Part shown: positions 52,140-60,808 of the stretch, in pieces | Numbering within the stretch: position 1 is the stretch's first letter | Layout: each line of letters begins with the position of its first letter | From: Salegentibacter mishustinae | Lineage (GTDB): Bacteria > Bacteroidota > Bacteroidia > Flavobacteriales > Flavobacteriaceae | Direction: 5' to 3' | Assembly: GCF_002900095.1 (NCBI RefSeq) | Contig: NZ_LLKN01000001.1 | Location: 62,001-126,000 of the forward strand | DNA length: 64,000 bases | The notes under the pieces: generated by a model | Seen by the model: the letters and a program-made list of their open reading frames with translations, nothing else | What the model was told of the DNA's origin: nothing | The model's database searches: none | Program-made: the position numbers and the translations under genes

Positions 52140-52943
52140 ATGAGGGAAGCCATTATAAGAACTATTTCAGGATTGTTGTATGTATCCATATTGGTTGCTT
52201 CCATACTTTCTTCAGAGTTTATTTTTATAAGTTTATTTTACCTTCTGGGGCTTGTTTGTCTTATAGAAATGCAGAAGTTACTACACCTCAAAAGCTATGC
52301 GCTTTATGGAGTACAGGCATTACTATTTTATCTTTTCAGTTATCTAAAATTCAATCAGGACGCTACAATTCTCCTGCTTTTCATAACGATTTTTGTCAAT
52401 TTATTCCTGGTAAAAGATTTACTGGTGGTTAGAAAAATACCTGTTTTTGAGAAGAAGAAATATATTATTATTATTTTTTACCTCATCTCCTCGGTTATTT
52501 TTCTTACGCTAATCCCAACAATAGAAGGGGTTTTTATTCCAAAACTGGTGGTAGGTATCTTTATCCTGATTTGGACTAACGATACATTTGCTTATATTGT
52601 AGGTAAGAATTTTGGAAGTAAAAAGCTCTTTGAAAGAATTTCGCCCAACAAAACCATAGAAGGTTTTCTTGGTGGAATAGTTTTTAGCGGTATTGCCAGT
52701 TTTTTTATTTTTTATTACACCCAATTCCTCACTTTTCCCATCTGGCTTGGGTTAGCTCTAATACTTAGTATTTTTGGAACCCTGGGTGATCTTATTCAGT
52801 CAAAATTCAAACGTCAGGCCGGTGTAAAGGACAGCGGTTCATTAATGCCGGGTCACGGTGGATTATTTGATAGATTGGATAGTATTATTTTTTCGAGTCC
52901 ATTTGTCTATGCTTATCTATATATACTAGATTATGTTTCATAA
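52140..52943 (+). CDS. cdsA: Phosphatidate cytidylyltransferase
   Basis: Makes CDP-diacylglycerol, the precursor of all phospholipids, at the inner membrane. It has 267 residues with about seven hydrophobic segments. The signature near the C-terminus, SKFKRQAGVKDSGSLMPGHG followed by GLFDRLDSIIFSSP, is complete. It lies three bases after the LUD gene and its end overlaps the phosphatidylserine decarboxylase gene by 11 bases, so the two lipid genes are coupled. Confidence 0.96.
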   Translation: MREAIIRTISGLLYVSILVASILSSEFIFISLFYLLGLVCLIEMQKLLHLKSYALYGVQALLFYLFSYLKFNQDATILLLFITIFVNLFLVKDLLVVRKIPVFEKKKYIIIIFYLISSVIFLTLIPTIEGVFIPKLVVGIFILIWTNDTFAYIVGKNFGSKKLFERISPNKTIEGFLGGIVFSGIASFFIFYYTQFLTFPIWLGLALILSIFGTLGDLIQSKFKRQAGVKDSGSLMPGHGGLFDRLDSIIFSSPFVYAYLYILDYVS

Positions 52944-53589
52944 AGAAGGTTATAAAATTATGGCGATAGCGGCTGCGCTGCTTATCGCAATAAATATTGT
53001 ATCATATTCGTTTATAAATACCTACTGGATAAAATTTGCTATCCTGGTAGTGACTATCATTTTATTTTTGCTCATTATACAATTCTTTAGAAATCCTAAA
53101 AGGAAAACTGTTTTAAATGATGCTAATGTGGTAGCACCGGTAGACGGTAAGGTTGTGGCTATTGAAGAGGTTGAAGAAAAAGAGTATTTTAAAGATAAAC
53201 GTATTCAAATCTCTATTTTCATGTCTCCCATAAACGTGCACGTAACAAGGCATCCCATTGGCGGAAAAGTAAAATACAGCAAATACCATCCCGGTAAATT
53301 TCTGGTAGCCTGGCATCCCAAATCCAGTGAGGAAAACGAAAGAACTACCGTTGTGGTAGAAAACAAGGTTGCCGGTGAAGTTTTATACCGCCAAATTGCG
53401 GGAGCAATGGCAAAGAGAATTGTAAACTATGCTGAAGTAGACGACGAAGTCATTCAGGGTAGTGATAGCGGATTTATAAAATTCGGATCCAGGGTAGATG
53501 TTTTTCTACCTTTAGATACGCCGATTTTGGTTAAGTTAGATCAAAAAGTAAAAGGTGGGCTAAGCGTTATAGCCAATATTGAAGAATAG
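52933..53589 (+). CDS. psd: Phosphatidylserine decarboxylase
   Basis: Pyruvoyl enzyme making phosphatidylethanolamine, 218 residues, the short (type II/archaeal-like) form. Two N-terminal hydrophobic segments (about 9-28 and 34-52) anchor it to the membrane. APVDGKVVAIEEV and FMSPINVHVTRHPIGGKV are typical. The self-cleavage motif is FGSR (184-187), where Ser186 should become the pyruvoyl group and split the chain. The start overlaps the end of cdsA by 11 bases. Confidence 0.94.
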   Translation: MFHKEGYKIMAIAAALLIAINIVSYSFINTYWIKFAILVVTIILFLLIIQFFRNPKRKTVLNDANVVAPVDGKVVAIEEVEEKEYFKDKRIQISIFMSPINVHVTRHPIGGKVKYSKYHPGKFLVAWHPKSSEENERTTVVVENKVAGEVLYRQIAGAMAKRIVNYAEVDDEVIQGSDSGFIKFGSRVDVFLPLDTPILVKLDQKVKGGLSVIANIEE

Positions 53590-53595
53590 TAAGTT

Positions 53596-53871
53596 ATGCC
53601 TGATACCACAGAAGAAAAATTCTTAAAAGCCTATGACATGGCCAGCAAAACAGATCAAAAATTTGCGCCAGATGTTATGCTCCATTTCTACGCCTACTAC
53701 AAAAAAGCTACTCAAGTAAATGGTTTTTACGCTCCTCCTACTAACGAGGGAGATATTAGAAATGCTTTTAAAATTAATGCATTACTACAGATAAAAAACC
53801 TTAGCAAGCATGAAGCTCGCGAAAAATATATAGAACTTGTAGAAGAACATATTGGCGAAGTAACCGAATAA
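53596..53871 (+). CDS. Acyl-CoA-binding protein
   Basis: Small helical protein of 91 residues of the ACBP family (EEKFLKAYDMASKTDQKFAP, MLHFYAYYKKATQVNGFYAP, RNAFKINALLQIKNLSKHEA, REKYIELVEEHI). It binds medium- and long-chain acyl-CoA esters. ACBP is widespread in eukaryotes and patchy in bacteria, but is frequent in Bacteroidota. It starts six bases after psd, so it belongs to the lipid operon and may deliver acyl-CoA or buffer it during phospholipid synthesis. Confidence 0.9.
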   Translation: MPDTTEEKFLKAYDMASKTDQKFAPDVMLHFYAYYKKATQVNGFYAPPTNEGDIRNAFKINALLQIKNLSKHEAREKYIELVEEHIGEVTE

Positions 53872-53899
53872 TCACCTCGCCAAAATCTCTCCTTTTTAA

Positions 53900-56530
53900 T
53901 TATTTCAAACTTTTTAAGCTGGCTTTAATAGCTTCGATTTTTGCTTCTGCGTCAGCTTTTTTGGCTTTTTCTATTGCCACTACTTTTTCCGGAGCATTAT
54001 TCACAAAACGCTCGTTAGAAAGTTTCTTCTCTACAGATTTAAGGAAACCTTCATTATACTTTAATTCCTCTTCCAGTTTTTCAATTTCAGCTTCCACATC
54101 TATTGAACCGGCTATTGGAATAAAATATTCGTTAGATTTTACGCGGAATGATAGCGCACCTTCCACCTGCTTATCTACATAGCTAAAAGCATCTATATTC
54201 CCCATTTTTAAGATAACGGGATCGAATAATTCTGAAGCTTTTTCATTATTCATCACCATAAGGTCTATGGTGTTTTTGAATGAAATATTCTTCTCTTTCC
54301 TTATTTTTCTAATTCCCGCAATAACTTCTGAAGCTAAAGCAAACTCATTGATTATTTCTTCATTGTAATCCTTAAGTTCAGGCCATTTTGCAATAATTAA
54401 AGCTTCAGATGCATTTCTTTCGGTAATTTCCTGCCAAATCTCTTCGGTTACAAAAGGCATAAAAGGGTGAAGAATCTTTAAATTATCTTCTAGAATTTCT
54501 ATTACCGCTTTATATGTTTTTGCATCTATAGGCTGCCCATAAGCAGGCTTCACCATTTCAAGGAACCAGGAACAGTAATCGTCCCAAATCAATTTATAAG
54601 TGCTCATTAGAGCATCACTCATTCTGTATTTAGAGTAATGGTCTTCTATTTCGGTAAGCGTTTTTCTAAATCTGGCTGTGTACCAGTCTATCGCGATTTT
54701 TGAGGTTTCGTCCTGTTCTTTTTCTTCGGAAACTTCCCAGCCTTTTACAAGCCTGAAGGCATTCCAGATCTTATTTGAAAAAGCACTTCCCTGTTTACAC
54801 AGGTCTTCTTCAAACATTAAGTCATTTCCGGCAGGAGAACTCAATAACATTCCTACTCTAACACCATCGGCACCATATTTGTCAATTAGTCCCAATGGGT
54901 CTGGAGAATTCCCCAGCGACTTGGACATTTTTCTACGCTGCTTGTCGCGCACAATCCCGGTGAGGTATACATTTTTAAAAGGTCGCTCACCTCTATATTC
55001 GTACCCAGCCATAATCATACGTGCTACCCAGAAAAATAAAATTTCAGGGGCGGTAACAAGATCATTGGTGGGATAGTAATATTTAATTTCTTCATTTTCT
55101 GGCTCCAGAATACCATTAAAAACGCTCATTGGCCATAACCACGAAGAAAACCAGGTATCCAATGCATCCTTATCCTGAATTAATTCCTCAGCCTTTAAAT
55201 CAGCATTCCCTGATTTCTCTCTTGCTTTTTCCAGGGCTTCTTCAGCGTTTTCAGCGACTACAAAATCTTCTTTTCCACTTCCATAGAAATAAGCGGGAAT
55301 TTGTTGTCCCCATAAAAGCTGACGTGAGATATTCCAGTCACGCACATTTTCCATCCAGTGTTTGTAGGTATTCAGGAATTTATCTGGCACCAGGTTAATT
55401 TCGTCACCAACCACGGCGTCAATAGCCGGTTTAGCCAGCTCTTTCATTTTTAAAAACCATTGATCGCTAAGTTTTGGTTCTATCACCGCACCGGTACGCT
55501 CACTGGTTCCTACTTTATTAATGTGCTCTTCTGTTTTGGTAAGCACACCCATTTCTTTTAATTCTTTTACAATTTCTTTTCTAGCCTGGAACCTGTCTTT
55601 ACCTTCATAGTGCATTCCGTGGGAATTAAGACTGGCATCATCGTTAAGAATATCAATTACCTCAAGGTTATGCTTATCTCCAAGCATTTTATCGTTCTCA
55701 TCGTGCGCGGGAGTAACTTTTAAACAACCGGTACCAAACTCCACATCTACATACTCATCTTCAATAATTGGAATCACACGATTACAAATGGGAACAATGG
55801 CTTTTTTACCTTTTAAGTGTGAAAAACGTTCATCGTTTGGATTGATACAAATTGCGGTATCTCCTAGAATAGTTTCAGGACGCGTGGTAGCAATAGTCAA
55901 AACATCGTCACTATCTTCTACTTTATAGTTTAGGTAATATAGGTTCCCCTGCTTTTCTATGTGAATTACTTCTTCGTCAGAAAGTGTTGTTTTAGCTACA
56001 GGATCCCAGTTTACCATTCGGTAACCACGGTAAATAAGGCCTTTTTCATAAAGGTCAACAAAAACCTTAATTACTGAAGCTGACATGTTTTCATCCATCG
56101 TAAACTTTGTGCGATCCCAATCGCAAGAGGCTCCAAGCTTTTTTAATTGTTCAAGGATAATACCACCGTGCTTATGTGTCCAATCCCAGGCGTGTTGTAG
56201 AAATTCCTCACGGCTAAGATCGTTTTTATCAATTCCTTCAGCCTTTAATTTCGCTACTACTTTTGCCTCAGTTGCAATAGAAGCGTGATCGGTTCCCGGC
56301 ACCCAGCAAGCATTATAGCCTTTCAACCTTGATCTTCTTACCAGAACATCCTGGATAGTATTATTCAACATATGCCCCATATGTAATACGCCGGTAACAT
56401 TAGGTGGCGGGATCACAATGGTGTAAGGCTCTCTCTCGTCTACTTCTGAATGAAAATACTTGTTTTCCATCCAGTAGTTGTACCATTTATCTTCTACTTT
56501 TTTTGAATCGTATTGGGAAGCAATCGCCAT
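53900..56530 (-). CDS. valS: Valyl-tRNA synthetase
   Basis: Charges tRNA-Val; 876 residues. Class I motifs are HMGH (50-53, the HIGH motif) and KMSKS in [14 protein letters not shown]. The editing domain has [17 protein letters not shown] and the anticodon-binding domain covers about 620-780. The C-terminal coiled-coil (about 805-876: [20 protein letters not shown]...) that contacts the tRNA core is present, and the length is normal for the family. It converges with the lipid operon, 28 bases apart, with no hairpin between. Confidence 0.97.
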   Translation of the reverse strand: MAIASQYDSKKVEDKWYNYWMENKYFHSEVDEREPYTIVIPPPNVTGVLHMGHMLNNTIQDVLVRRSRLKGYNACWVPGTDHASIATEAKVVAKLKAEGIDKNDLSREEFLQHAWDWTHKHGGIILEQLKKLGASCDWDRTKFTMDENMSASVIKVFVDLYEKGLIYRGYRMVNWDPVAKTTLSDEEVIHIEKQGNLYYLNYKVEDSDDVLTIATTRPETILGDTAICINPNDERFSHLKGKKAIVPICNRVIPIIEDEYVDVEFGTGCLKVTPAHDENDKMLGDKHNLEVIDILNDDASLNSHGMHYEGKDRFQARKEIVKELKEMGVLTKTEEHINKVGTSERTGAVIEPKLSDQWFLKMKELAKPAIDAVVGDEINLVPDKFLNTYKHWMENVRDWNISRQLLWGQQIPAYFYGSGKEDFVVAENAEEALEKAREKSGNADLKAEELIQDKDALDTWFSSWLWPMSVFNGILEPENEEIKYYYPTNDLVTAPEILFFWVARMIMAGYEYRGERPFKNVYLTGIVRDKQRRKMSKSLGNSPDPLGLIDKYGADGVRVGMLLSSPAGNDLMFEEDLCKQGSAFSNKIWNAFRLVKGWEVSEEKEQDETSKIAIDWYTARFRKTLTEIEDHYSKYRMSDALMSTYKLIWDDYCSWFLEMVKPAYGQPIDAKTYKAVIEILEDNLKILHPFMPFVTEEIWQEITERNASEALIIAKWPELKDYNEEIINEFALASEVIAGIRKIRKEKNISFKNTIDLMVMNNEKASELFDPVILKMGNIDAFSYVDKQVEGALSFRVKSNEYFIPIAGSIDVEAEIEKLEEELKYNEGFLKSVEKKLSNERFVNNAPEKVVAIEKAKKADAEAKIEAIKASLKSLK

Positions 56531-56556
56531 ATTGGTCTGGTTTTTGAAAATAAAGG

Positions 56557-56564
56557 CAAAAGTA
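56557..56564 (-). promoter_or_regulatory. Candidate -7 element of the valS promoter
   Basis: TACTTTTG on the minus strand, a TAnnTTTG match, 27 bases before the valS start codon. Confidence 0.4.
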
Positions 56565-56608
56565 AATATAACTTAAGGATTATAAAAGAAGTTGATTTGA
56601 ATATAATT

Positions 56609-56638
56609 TTGAGTACACATCATTTCAGCTTATCTTTA
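56609..56638 (+). promoter_or_regulatory. Promoter of the DUF1573 gene
   Basis: TTG at 56609-56611, a 19-base spacer and TATCTTTA at 56631-56638. This is the correct Bacteroidota spacing with one mismatch in the -7 element, 27 bases before the ATG. Confidence 0.6.
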
Positions 56639-56665
56639 CCTTTCGTTTTTTAAAAACTAATAATT

Positions 56666-57058
56666 ATGAAAAAGTTTATTGCTATTGCCATTTTTGTTGT
56701 TGCCGGTATAGGCACTGCAATGGCACAGGAAACAGCCAAAATAGAGTTCAAATCTGAAACTATTGATTATGGCGAAATAAAAAAGGGAAGTGACGGCGTA
56801 CGTGTTTTTGAATTCACTAATACCGGAAACGTACCATTAGTTATCGCCAATGTAACATCGAGCTGTGGTTGTACTATTCCTAAAAAGCCGGAAGATCCAA
56901 TTCAACCGGGTGAAACTGGTGAAATTCAGGTAAAATACAACACTAAGCTTGTAGGACCAATTAGAAAGACGGTAACCGTTTATTCTAATGCCGATGAATC
57001 TACAAAATCACTAAAAATTAAAGGTAGAGTTATTGAAGAAGATAACAGTAGCCGTTAA
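56666..57058 (+). CDS. DUF1573 domain protein, exported
   Basis: Exported protein of 130 residues with signal peptide MKKFIAIAIFVVAGIGTAMA. The DUF1573 domain is an immunoglobulin-like beta-sandwich: IDYGEIKKGSDGVRVFEFTN, VTSSCGCTIPKKPEDPIQPG and KTVTVYSNADESTKSLKIKG. The SCGCT motif is the family hallmark. The function is unknown; the domain is abundant and multicopy in Bacteroidota. It is transcribed from its own promoter and followed by a terminator, so it is a single-gene unit. Confidence 0.92.
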   Translation: MKKFIAIAIFVVAGIGTAMAQETAKIEFKSETIDYGEIKKGSDGVRVFEFTNTGNVPLVIANVTSSCGCTIPKKPEDPIQPGETGEIQVKYNTKLVGPIRKTVTVYSNADESTKSLKIKGRVIEEDNSSR

Positions 57059-57085
57059 TTATTTAGAATTCAATTTTTAAAAATG

Positions 57086-57123
57086 CCGTTTGCTAAGTTA
57101 GAAATACTGCAAACGGTTTTTTT
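57086..57123 (+). terminator. Terminator after the DUF1573 gene
   Basis: CCGTTTGC (57086-57093) pairs with GCAAACGG (57109-57116), followed by seven T. Confidence 0.85.
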
Positions 57124-57244
57124 ATGCCTGAAATTTAAAAATTAACTTGAAAACTTCATCTTTAATTTAGTTGAATAATAACACTAATTAGCCTTAAAAT
57201 CTTGCAGGAATTTTGCATTTTTGCAATGTATTAAAATCAATCTC

Positions 57245-58435
57245 ATGCCAAATATTTCGAATAAAGGGCGCAATATGCCCGAATCTCCAATAAGAAAATT
57301 AGTTCCTTTTGCTGAAGCAGCAGTAAAAAAAGGAAAAAAAATCTACCAATTAAATATTGGGCAACCAGATATTGAAACTCCAAAAGCGGCTTTAGACGCT
57401 GTTAAGAATAACAACATTGAAGTACTTTCTTACAGCCATTCTGCAGGTTTTGAATCTTATAGAACCAAATTAGCCAAATATTATCGTAAGAATGATATCC
57501 CGGTAGATGCCGAAGATATTATTATTACTACCGGAGGTTCTGAAGCTTTGATGTTTGCCATGGGAAGTATTACAGATCCCGGCGATGAAGTGATTATTCC
57601 GGAGCCTTTTTATGCAAACTACAATGGTTTTGCAACGGCTTCTGGCGTGGAAATCGTTCCAATTAAAGGATCTTTAGAAGATAATTTTTCGCTTCCGCCA
57701 ATTTCAGAATTTGAAAAACTAATTACCGATAAAACCAGGGCTATTTTACTTTGTAATCCTGGAAACCCAACCGGTTATCTTTATACGCGTGAAGAAATTC
57801 AGCAGCTAGCCGACTTAGCGCTAAAACACGATCTATTTATCGTGGCTGATGAAGTTTATCGTGAATTTGCATACGATGGTGTAACACATCATTCTATTAT
57901 GAGTATTCCCGGGCTGGAACAAAACGCCATTATGGTAGATTCTGTTTCTAAGCGTTATAGTATGTGTGGTGCGAGAATTGGCTGCCTGGTTTCAAAAAAC
58001 CTGGAAGTAATGACTGCTGCAATGAAATTTGCTCAGGCAAGGTTGAGTCCGCCTACTTTTGCTCAAATAGCTGCAGAAGCTGCATTAGATACGCCAGACG
58101 AATACTTTGACGAAGTAAATAAAGAATATACCGAGAGAAGAAACCTATTAATTGAAGGTTTAGAAAAAATTCCTGGTGTTAAAGTAGCAAAACCTAAAGG
58201 TGCTTTTTACTGTATCGCAGAACTACCTGTAGAAAACGCCGATAAATTTGCACAGTGGTTATTGGAAAGTTTCGAATTCAATAAAGAAACTGTGATGGTA
58301 GCTCCGGCAGCCGGCTTCTATTCTACCCCTAATACCGGGATGAACCAGGTGCGAATTGCATATGTTTTGAAGAAAGAAAACCTGGAAAGAGCCATTGAAA
58401 TTCTTAAGATAGCTCTGGAAGAATACAACAAATAG
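57245..58435 (+). CDS. Pyridoxal phosphate-dependent aminotransferase (class I/II)
   Basis: Fold type I enzyme of 396 residues. The start at 57245 (MPNISNKGRNMPESPIRKLV) is chosen because that N-terminus is conserved in flavobacteria; an ATG eight codons earlier adds only MQCIKINL. The PLP lysine is K236 in VDSVSKRYSMCG. Other core parts are LNIGQPDIETP, LLCNPGNPTGYLYT and IVADEVYREFAYDG. It resembles aspartate/aromatic aminotransferases. The true amino acid substrate cannot be set from sequence. The murB gene starts seven bases downstream, so the two share a transcript. Confidence 0.93.
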   Translation: MPNISNKGRNMPESPIRKLVPFAEAAVKKGKKIYQLNIGQPDIETPKAALDAVKNNNIEVLSYSHSAGFESYRTKLAKYYRKNDIPVDAEDIIITTGGSEALMFAMGSITDPGDEVIIPEPFYANYNGFATASGVEIVPIKGSLEDNFSLPPISEFEKLITDKTRAILLCNPGNPTGYLYTREEIQQLADLALKHDLFIVADEVYREFAYDGVTHHSIMSIPGLEQNAIMVDSVSKRYSMCGARIGCLVSKNLEVMTAAMKFAQARLSPPTFAQIAAEAALDTPDEYFDEVNKEYTERRNLLIEGLEKIPGVKVAKPKGAFYCIAELPVENADKFAQWLLESFEFNKETVMVAPAAGFYSTPNTGMNQVRIAYVLKKENLERAIEILKIALEEYNK

Positions 58436-58442
58436 CTTATCT

Positions 58443-59456
58443 ATGCAGGTTGCTGAAAATTTTTCTCTAAAAAATTACAATACTTTTGGAGTAGACGTAA
58501 TGGCCCGTAAATTCATCTCTGTGCACAGCACCGATGAATTGCGTGATGTTTTACAGCAAGCCTATGCTTCAGAAATTTTTGTACTTGGAGGCGGCAGCAA
58601 CATGCTGCTCACCAAAGATATAGACAAAACAGTTGTACATATCGGTTTAAAAGGAATTGAACTTATTTCTGAAAGCCGTGATGAAGTAGTTTTAAAAGTT
58701 GGTGCCGGCGAAAACTGGCACCAATTTGTTTTATATTGTATTGAAAAAGGCTACGGCGGACTTGAAAACCTTTCTTTAATTCCGGGCAATGTAGGAACGG
58801 CACCAGTTCAAAATATAGGTGCTTACGGCGTTGAACTAAAAGACAGTTTTGAATCTTGCGAAGCTATGCGCATTCAAACGCTGGAAATAGACAACTTTAG
58901 CGCTGAGCAATGCGAATTCGGCTACCGAAATTCTGTTTTTAAAAATAAATTGAAAGGAGAATATATTATTACCTCTGTAAATTTCAGACTCAGTAAAAAA
59001 GATCACCAGTTAAGCACTTCCTATGGTGCGATCCAGGCAGAACTGGATAAACATAATATTGAGAAGCCAACGATTAAGAATGTTTCTGATGCGGTTATAA
59101 GCATTCGTCAACAGAAATTACCAGATCCAAGGGAACTAGGAAACAGCGGTAGTTTTTTTAAAAACCCCGTAATTAAGGAAACGGAATTCAAAAAACTGCA
59201 AAAGCAATTTCCTGAAATGCCTTTTTACGCTTTGCACGCCAATCAAATTAAAATCCCGGCGGGCTGGCTTATAGATCAAGCCGGTTTAAAGGGTTACCGA
59301 CAAGGCGACGCGGGAGTGCATAAGAACCAGGCATTGGTTCTCGTGAATTATGGAAATGCAACCGGGCAGGAGATCTTGGCACTTTCCAAAGAAATTCAGA
59401 ATAAGATTTATAAGAAATACGGTATTCAACTCGAGCCGGAGGTAAATGTTATTTAA
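58443..59456 (+). CDS. murB: UDP-N-acetylmuramate dehydrogenase
   Basis: FAD enzyme that reduces UDP-GlcNAc-enolpyruvate in peptidoglycan precursor synthesis. It has 337 residues. The FAD-binding N-terminal part begins FSLKNYNTFGVDVMARKFIS and has VLGGGSNMLLT, GLENLSLIPGNVGTAPVQNIGAYG and CEFGYRNSVFKNKLKG. The C-terminal substrate domain holds the catalytic Ser in LGNSGSFFKNPVI and the HANQIKIPAGWLIDQAGLKG stretch. This is the type I (E. coli-like) form, with the extra Tyr loop. It lies seven bases after the aminotransferase gene. Confidence 0.96.
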   Translation: MQVAENFSLKNYNTFGVDVMARKFISVHSTDELRDVLQQAYASEIFVLGGGSNMLLTKDIDKTVVHIGLKGIELISESRDEVVLKVGAGENWHQFVLYCIEKGYGGLENLSLIPGNVGTAPVQNIGAYGVELKDSFESCEAMRIQTLEIDNFSAEQCEFGYRNSVFKNKLKGEYIITSVNFRLSKKDHQLSTSYGAIQAELDKHNIEKPTIKNVSDAVISIRQQKLPDPRELGNSGSFFKNPVIKETEFKKLQKQFPEMPFYALHANQIKIPAGWLIDQAGLKGYRQGDAGVHKNQALVLVNYGNATGQEILALSKEIQNKIYKKYGIQLEPEVNVI

Positions 59457-59533
59457 TTCCAATAAGAAATTATTCAACTTTCAAACTTAAAAAAAATCAT
59501 TATAATTAGCTTAATATCAGCAATTTAACCCAT

Positions 59534-59541
59534 AAAATATT
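59534..59541 (+). promoter_or_regulatory. Candidate promoter of the TPP riboswitch transcript
   Basis: TATATTTA differs from TAnnTTTG by one base. TTA at 59511-59513 lies 20 bases upstream, near the -33 position. A start near 59548 would place the 5' end just before the riboswitch P1 stem. Confidence 0.4.
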
Positions 59542-59553
59542 CTTATATTTATA

Positions 59554-59634
59554 GAATCAATATCGGGGTGCTTAGGCTGAGAAATACCCGCAAAAACCTG
59601 ATCTGGATAATCCCAGCGTAGGAAATATTGAATC
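59554..59634 (+). ncRNA. TPP riboswitch without a downstream gene
   Basis: The thi-box core is present: GGGGTGC (59565-59571), GGCTGAGA (59575-59582), ACCC, then ACCTGATCTGGATAAT, CCAGCG and TAGGAA. The closing stem P1 is GAATCAATAT (59554-59563) with ATATTGAATC (59625-59634), with one A-A mismatch. The only change from the usual core is TCCCAGCG where TGCCAGCG is common. A terminator follows at 59664-59699, and the next gene is on the opposite strand, so no plus-strand gene is under its control. Confidence 0.9.
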
Positions 59635-59663
59635 TTAAGGACTTCATTGTCTTTTTAAGAGAG

Positions 59664-59699
59664 AGCTTCATTTTCTTTAGAGAGAATGAAGCTTTTTTT
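59664..59699 (+). terminator. Terminator downstream of the TPP riboswitch
   Basis: AGCTTCATT (59664-59672) pairs with AATGAAGCT (59685-59693), and inner bases extend the stem; seven T follow. It is probably the expression platform of the riboswitch or simply the 3' end of an RNA of about 150 bases. Confidence 0.8.
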
Positions 59700-59715
59700 G
59701 TTTCAATATCTTCAT

Positions 59716-59745
59716 AAAAAAACCCGCCAGTTTCCTGACGGGTTT
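59716..59745 (-). terminator. Terminator after the fasciclin gene
   Basis: AACCCG/CGGGTT stem extended by CCAG/CTGa, with a seven-base T run when read on the minus strand. It is 25 bases past the fasciclin stop. Confidence 0.8.
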
Positions 59746-59769
59746 CTTATAATTTTTAATAATGCTGTT

Positions 59770-60387
59770 TTATGAAGCTTTCTTCATTACTACACCATCA
59801 ATAAGGTGTACCATTCCATTAGAAGCTTCAATATCTGTAGCAATAATGGTCGCTGTATTACCATTTCCATCTTTAAGTACAATATTATCACCGTCTTTCA
59901 TAGCGGTAAGTTCTGCACCTTCCATAGTAGCGAAAGTTACTTCTCCGTCTCCGTCTTCTATCATTTGACTTAGATCTGAAGCGGTAATTTCTTTATCTAC
60001 TACGTGATATTTCAATACACCAGCTAATTGATCTTTATTTTCACTCTTCATCAATTCGTCTAATGTTGCTTTATCAACTTTTTCAAAAGCGCTATTTGTA
60101 GGTGCAAAAACAGTATATGGACCTTCATCTTCAGTAAAAGTGGTAGCTAGTTCTGCATTTTTTAGTGCACTAACCAAAGTGCTTAAAGAATCGGTTGCCA
60201 TTGCCTTAGCAGCAATACTGTTAGATTCCATTTCCATACTCTCTTTCTCAGCTTCCATTTCAGCCTGACGCTCTGCTTCTTCCTGCTCCATTTGAGCTTT
60301 TTCTTCTTCCTTCTTCTTATTGTCTTCACAAGAAGTAAAACTGAATGCAAAAGCTGCCAGCAGTATTAATAAAAATTTAGATTTCAT
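59770..60387 (-). CDS. Fasciclin domain-containing lipoprotein
   Basis: Protein of 205 residues from the ATG at 60387 (MKSKFLLILLAAFAFSFTSC), a signal peptide with lipobox Cys20. An earlier Met nine codons upstream is less likely. A charged coiled-coil segment (KKKEEEKAQMEQEEAERQAE, residues about 24-60) links the membrane anchor to one FAS1 domain (70-205: LSTLVSALKNAELATTFTED, GPYTVFAPTNSAFEKV, LKYHVVDKEI, NGMVHLIDGVVMKKAS). FAS1 domains mediate adhesion. The gene has its own terminator. Confidence 0.92.
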   Translation of the reverse strand: MKSKFLLILLAAFAFSFTSCEDNKKKEEEKAQMEQEEAERQAEMEAEKESMEMESNSIAAKAMATDSLSTLVSALKNAELATTFTEDEGPYTVFAPTNSAFEKVDKATLDELMKSENKDQLAGVLKYHVVDKEITASDLSQMIEDGDGEVTFATMEGAELTAMKDGDNIVLKDGNGNTATIIATDIEASNGMVHLIDGVVMKKAS

Positions 60388-60596
60388 AAATTTAGTTTTT
60401 AGTGGTTTAAGCAAACTAATTTATTACGTAAACTTGACAAATACAGTGCTTTGCGATTAAATTTTAGTTAAAGTGTGTAAAGCTTATGCTAATATGCGTT
60501 TGGATTTTCCCAAACGTCAATTTATTGTTATTTTTGCAGTACTATTTCTGAAATGCGCTTCAGGAATATTTTTGAAACTTTAGAAAAAGTATAGCT

Positions 60597-60803
60597 ATGC
60601 AATTATTTTTAATAACAATTCTACTTTTAGGACTGGCCTTTGCCGGAATCGCCATTAAAATATGGGGTAAGAAAGACGGTAAATTTGCAGGAACCTGCGC
60701 CAGCCAAAGTCCGTTTTTAAATAAAGAAGGTGAAGCCTGCAGTTTCTGCGGAAAAATGCCCGATGAAATGTCTGATTGCTCTGGAGAAAAGAAGGCTAAT
60801 TAG
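60597..60803 (+). CDS. Small membrane protein with four-cysteine tail
   Basis: Protein of 68 residues. One membrane segment (about 2-22, LFLITILLLGLAFAGIAIKI) is followed by a soluble tail containing GTCASQSPFLNKEGEACSFC and later SDCSGEK. The four cysteines (GTC, ACSFC, DC) could bind a metal or an iron-sulfur cluster. The family is known to me only as a flavobacterial membrane or secreted protein without function. A TATTTTTG element (60529-60536) precedes it. It lies five bases before the glycosyltransferase gene. Confidence 0.75.
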   Translation: MQLFLITILLLGLAFAGIAIKIWGKKDGKFAGTCASQSPFLNKEGEACSFCGKMPDEMSDCSGEKKAN

Positions 60804-60808
60804 ATTCA

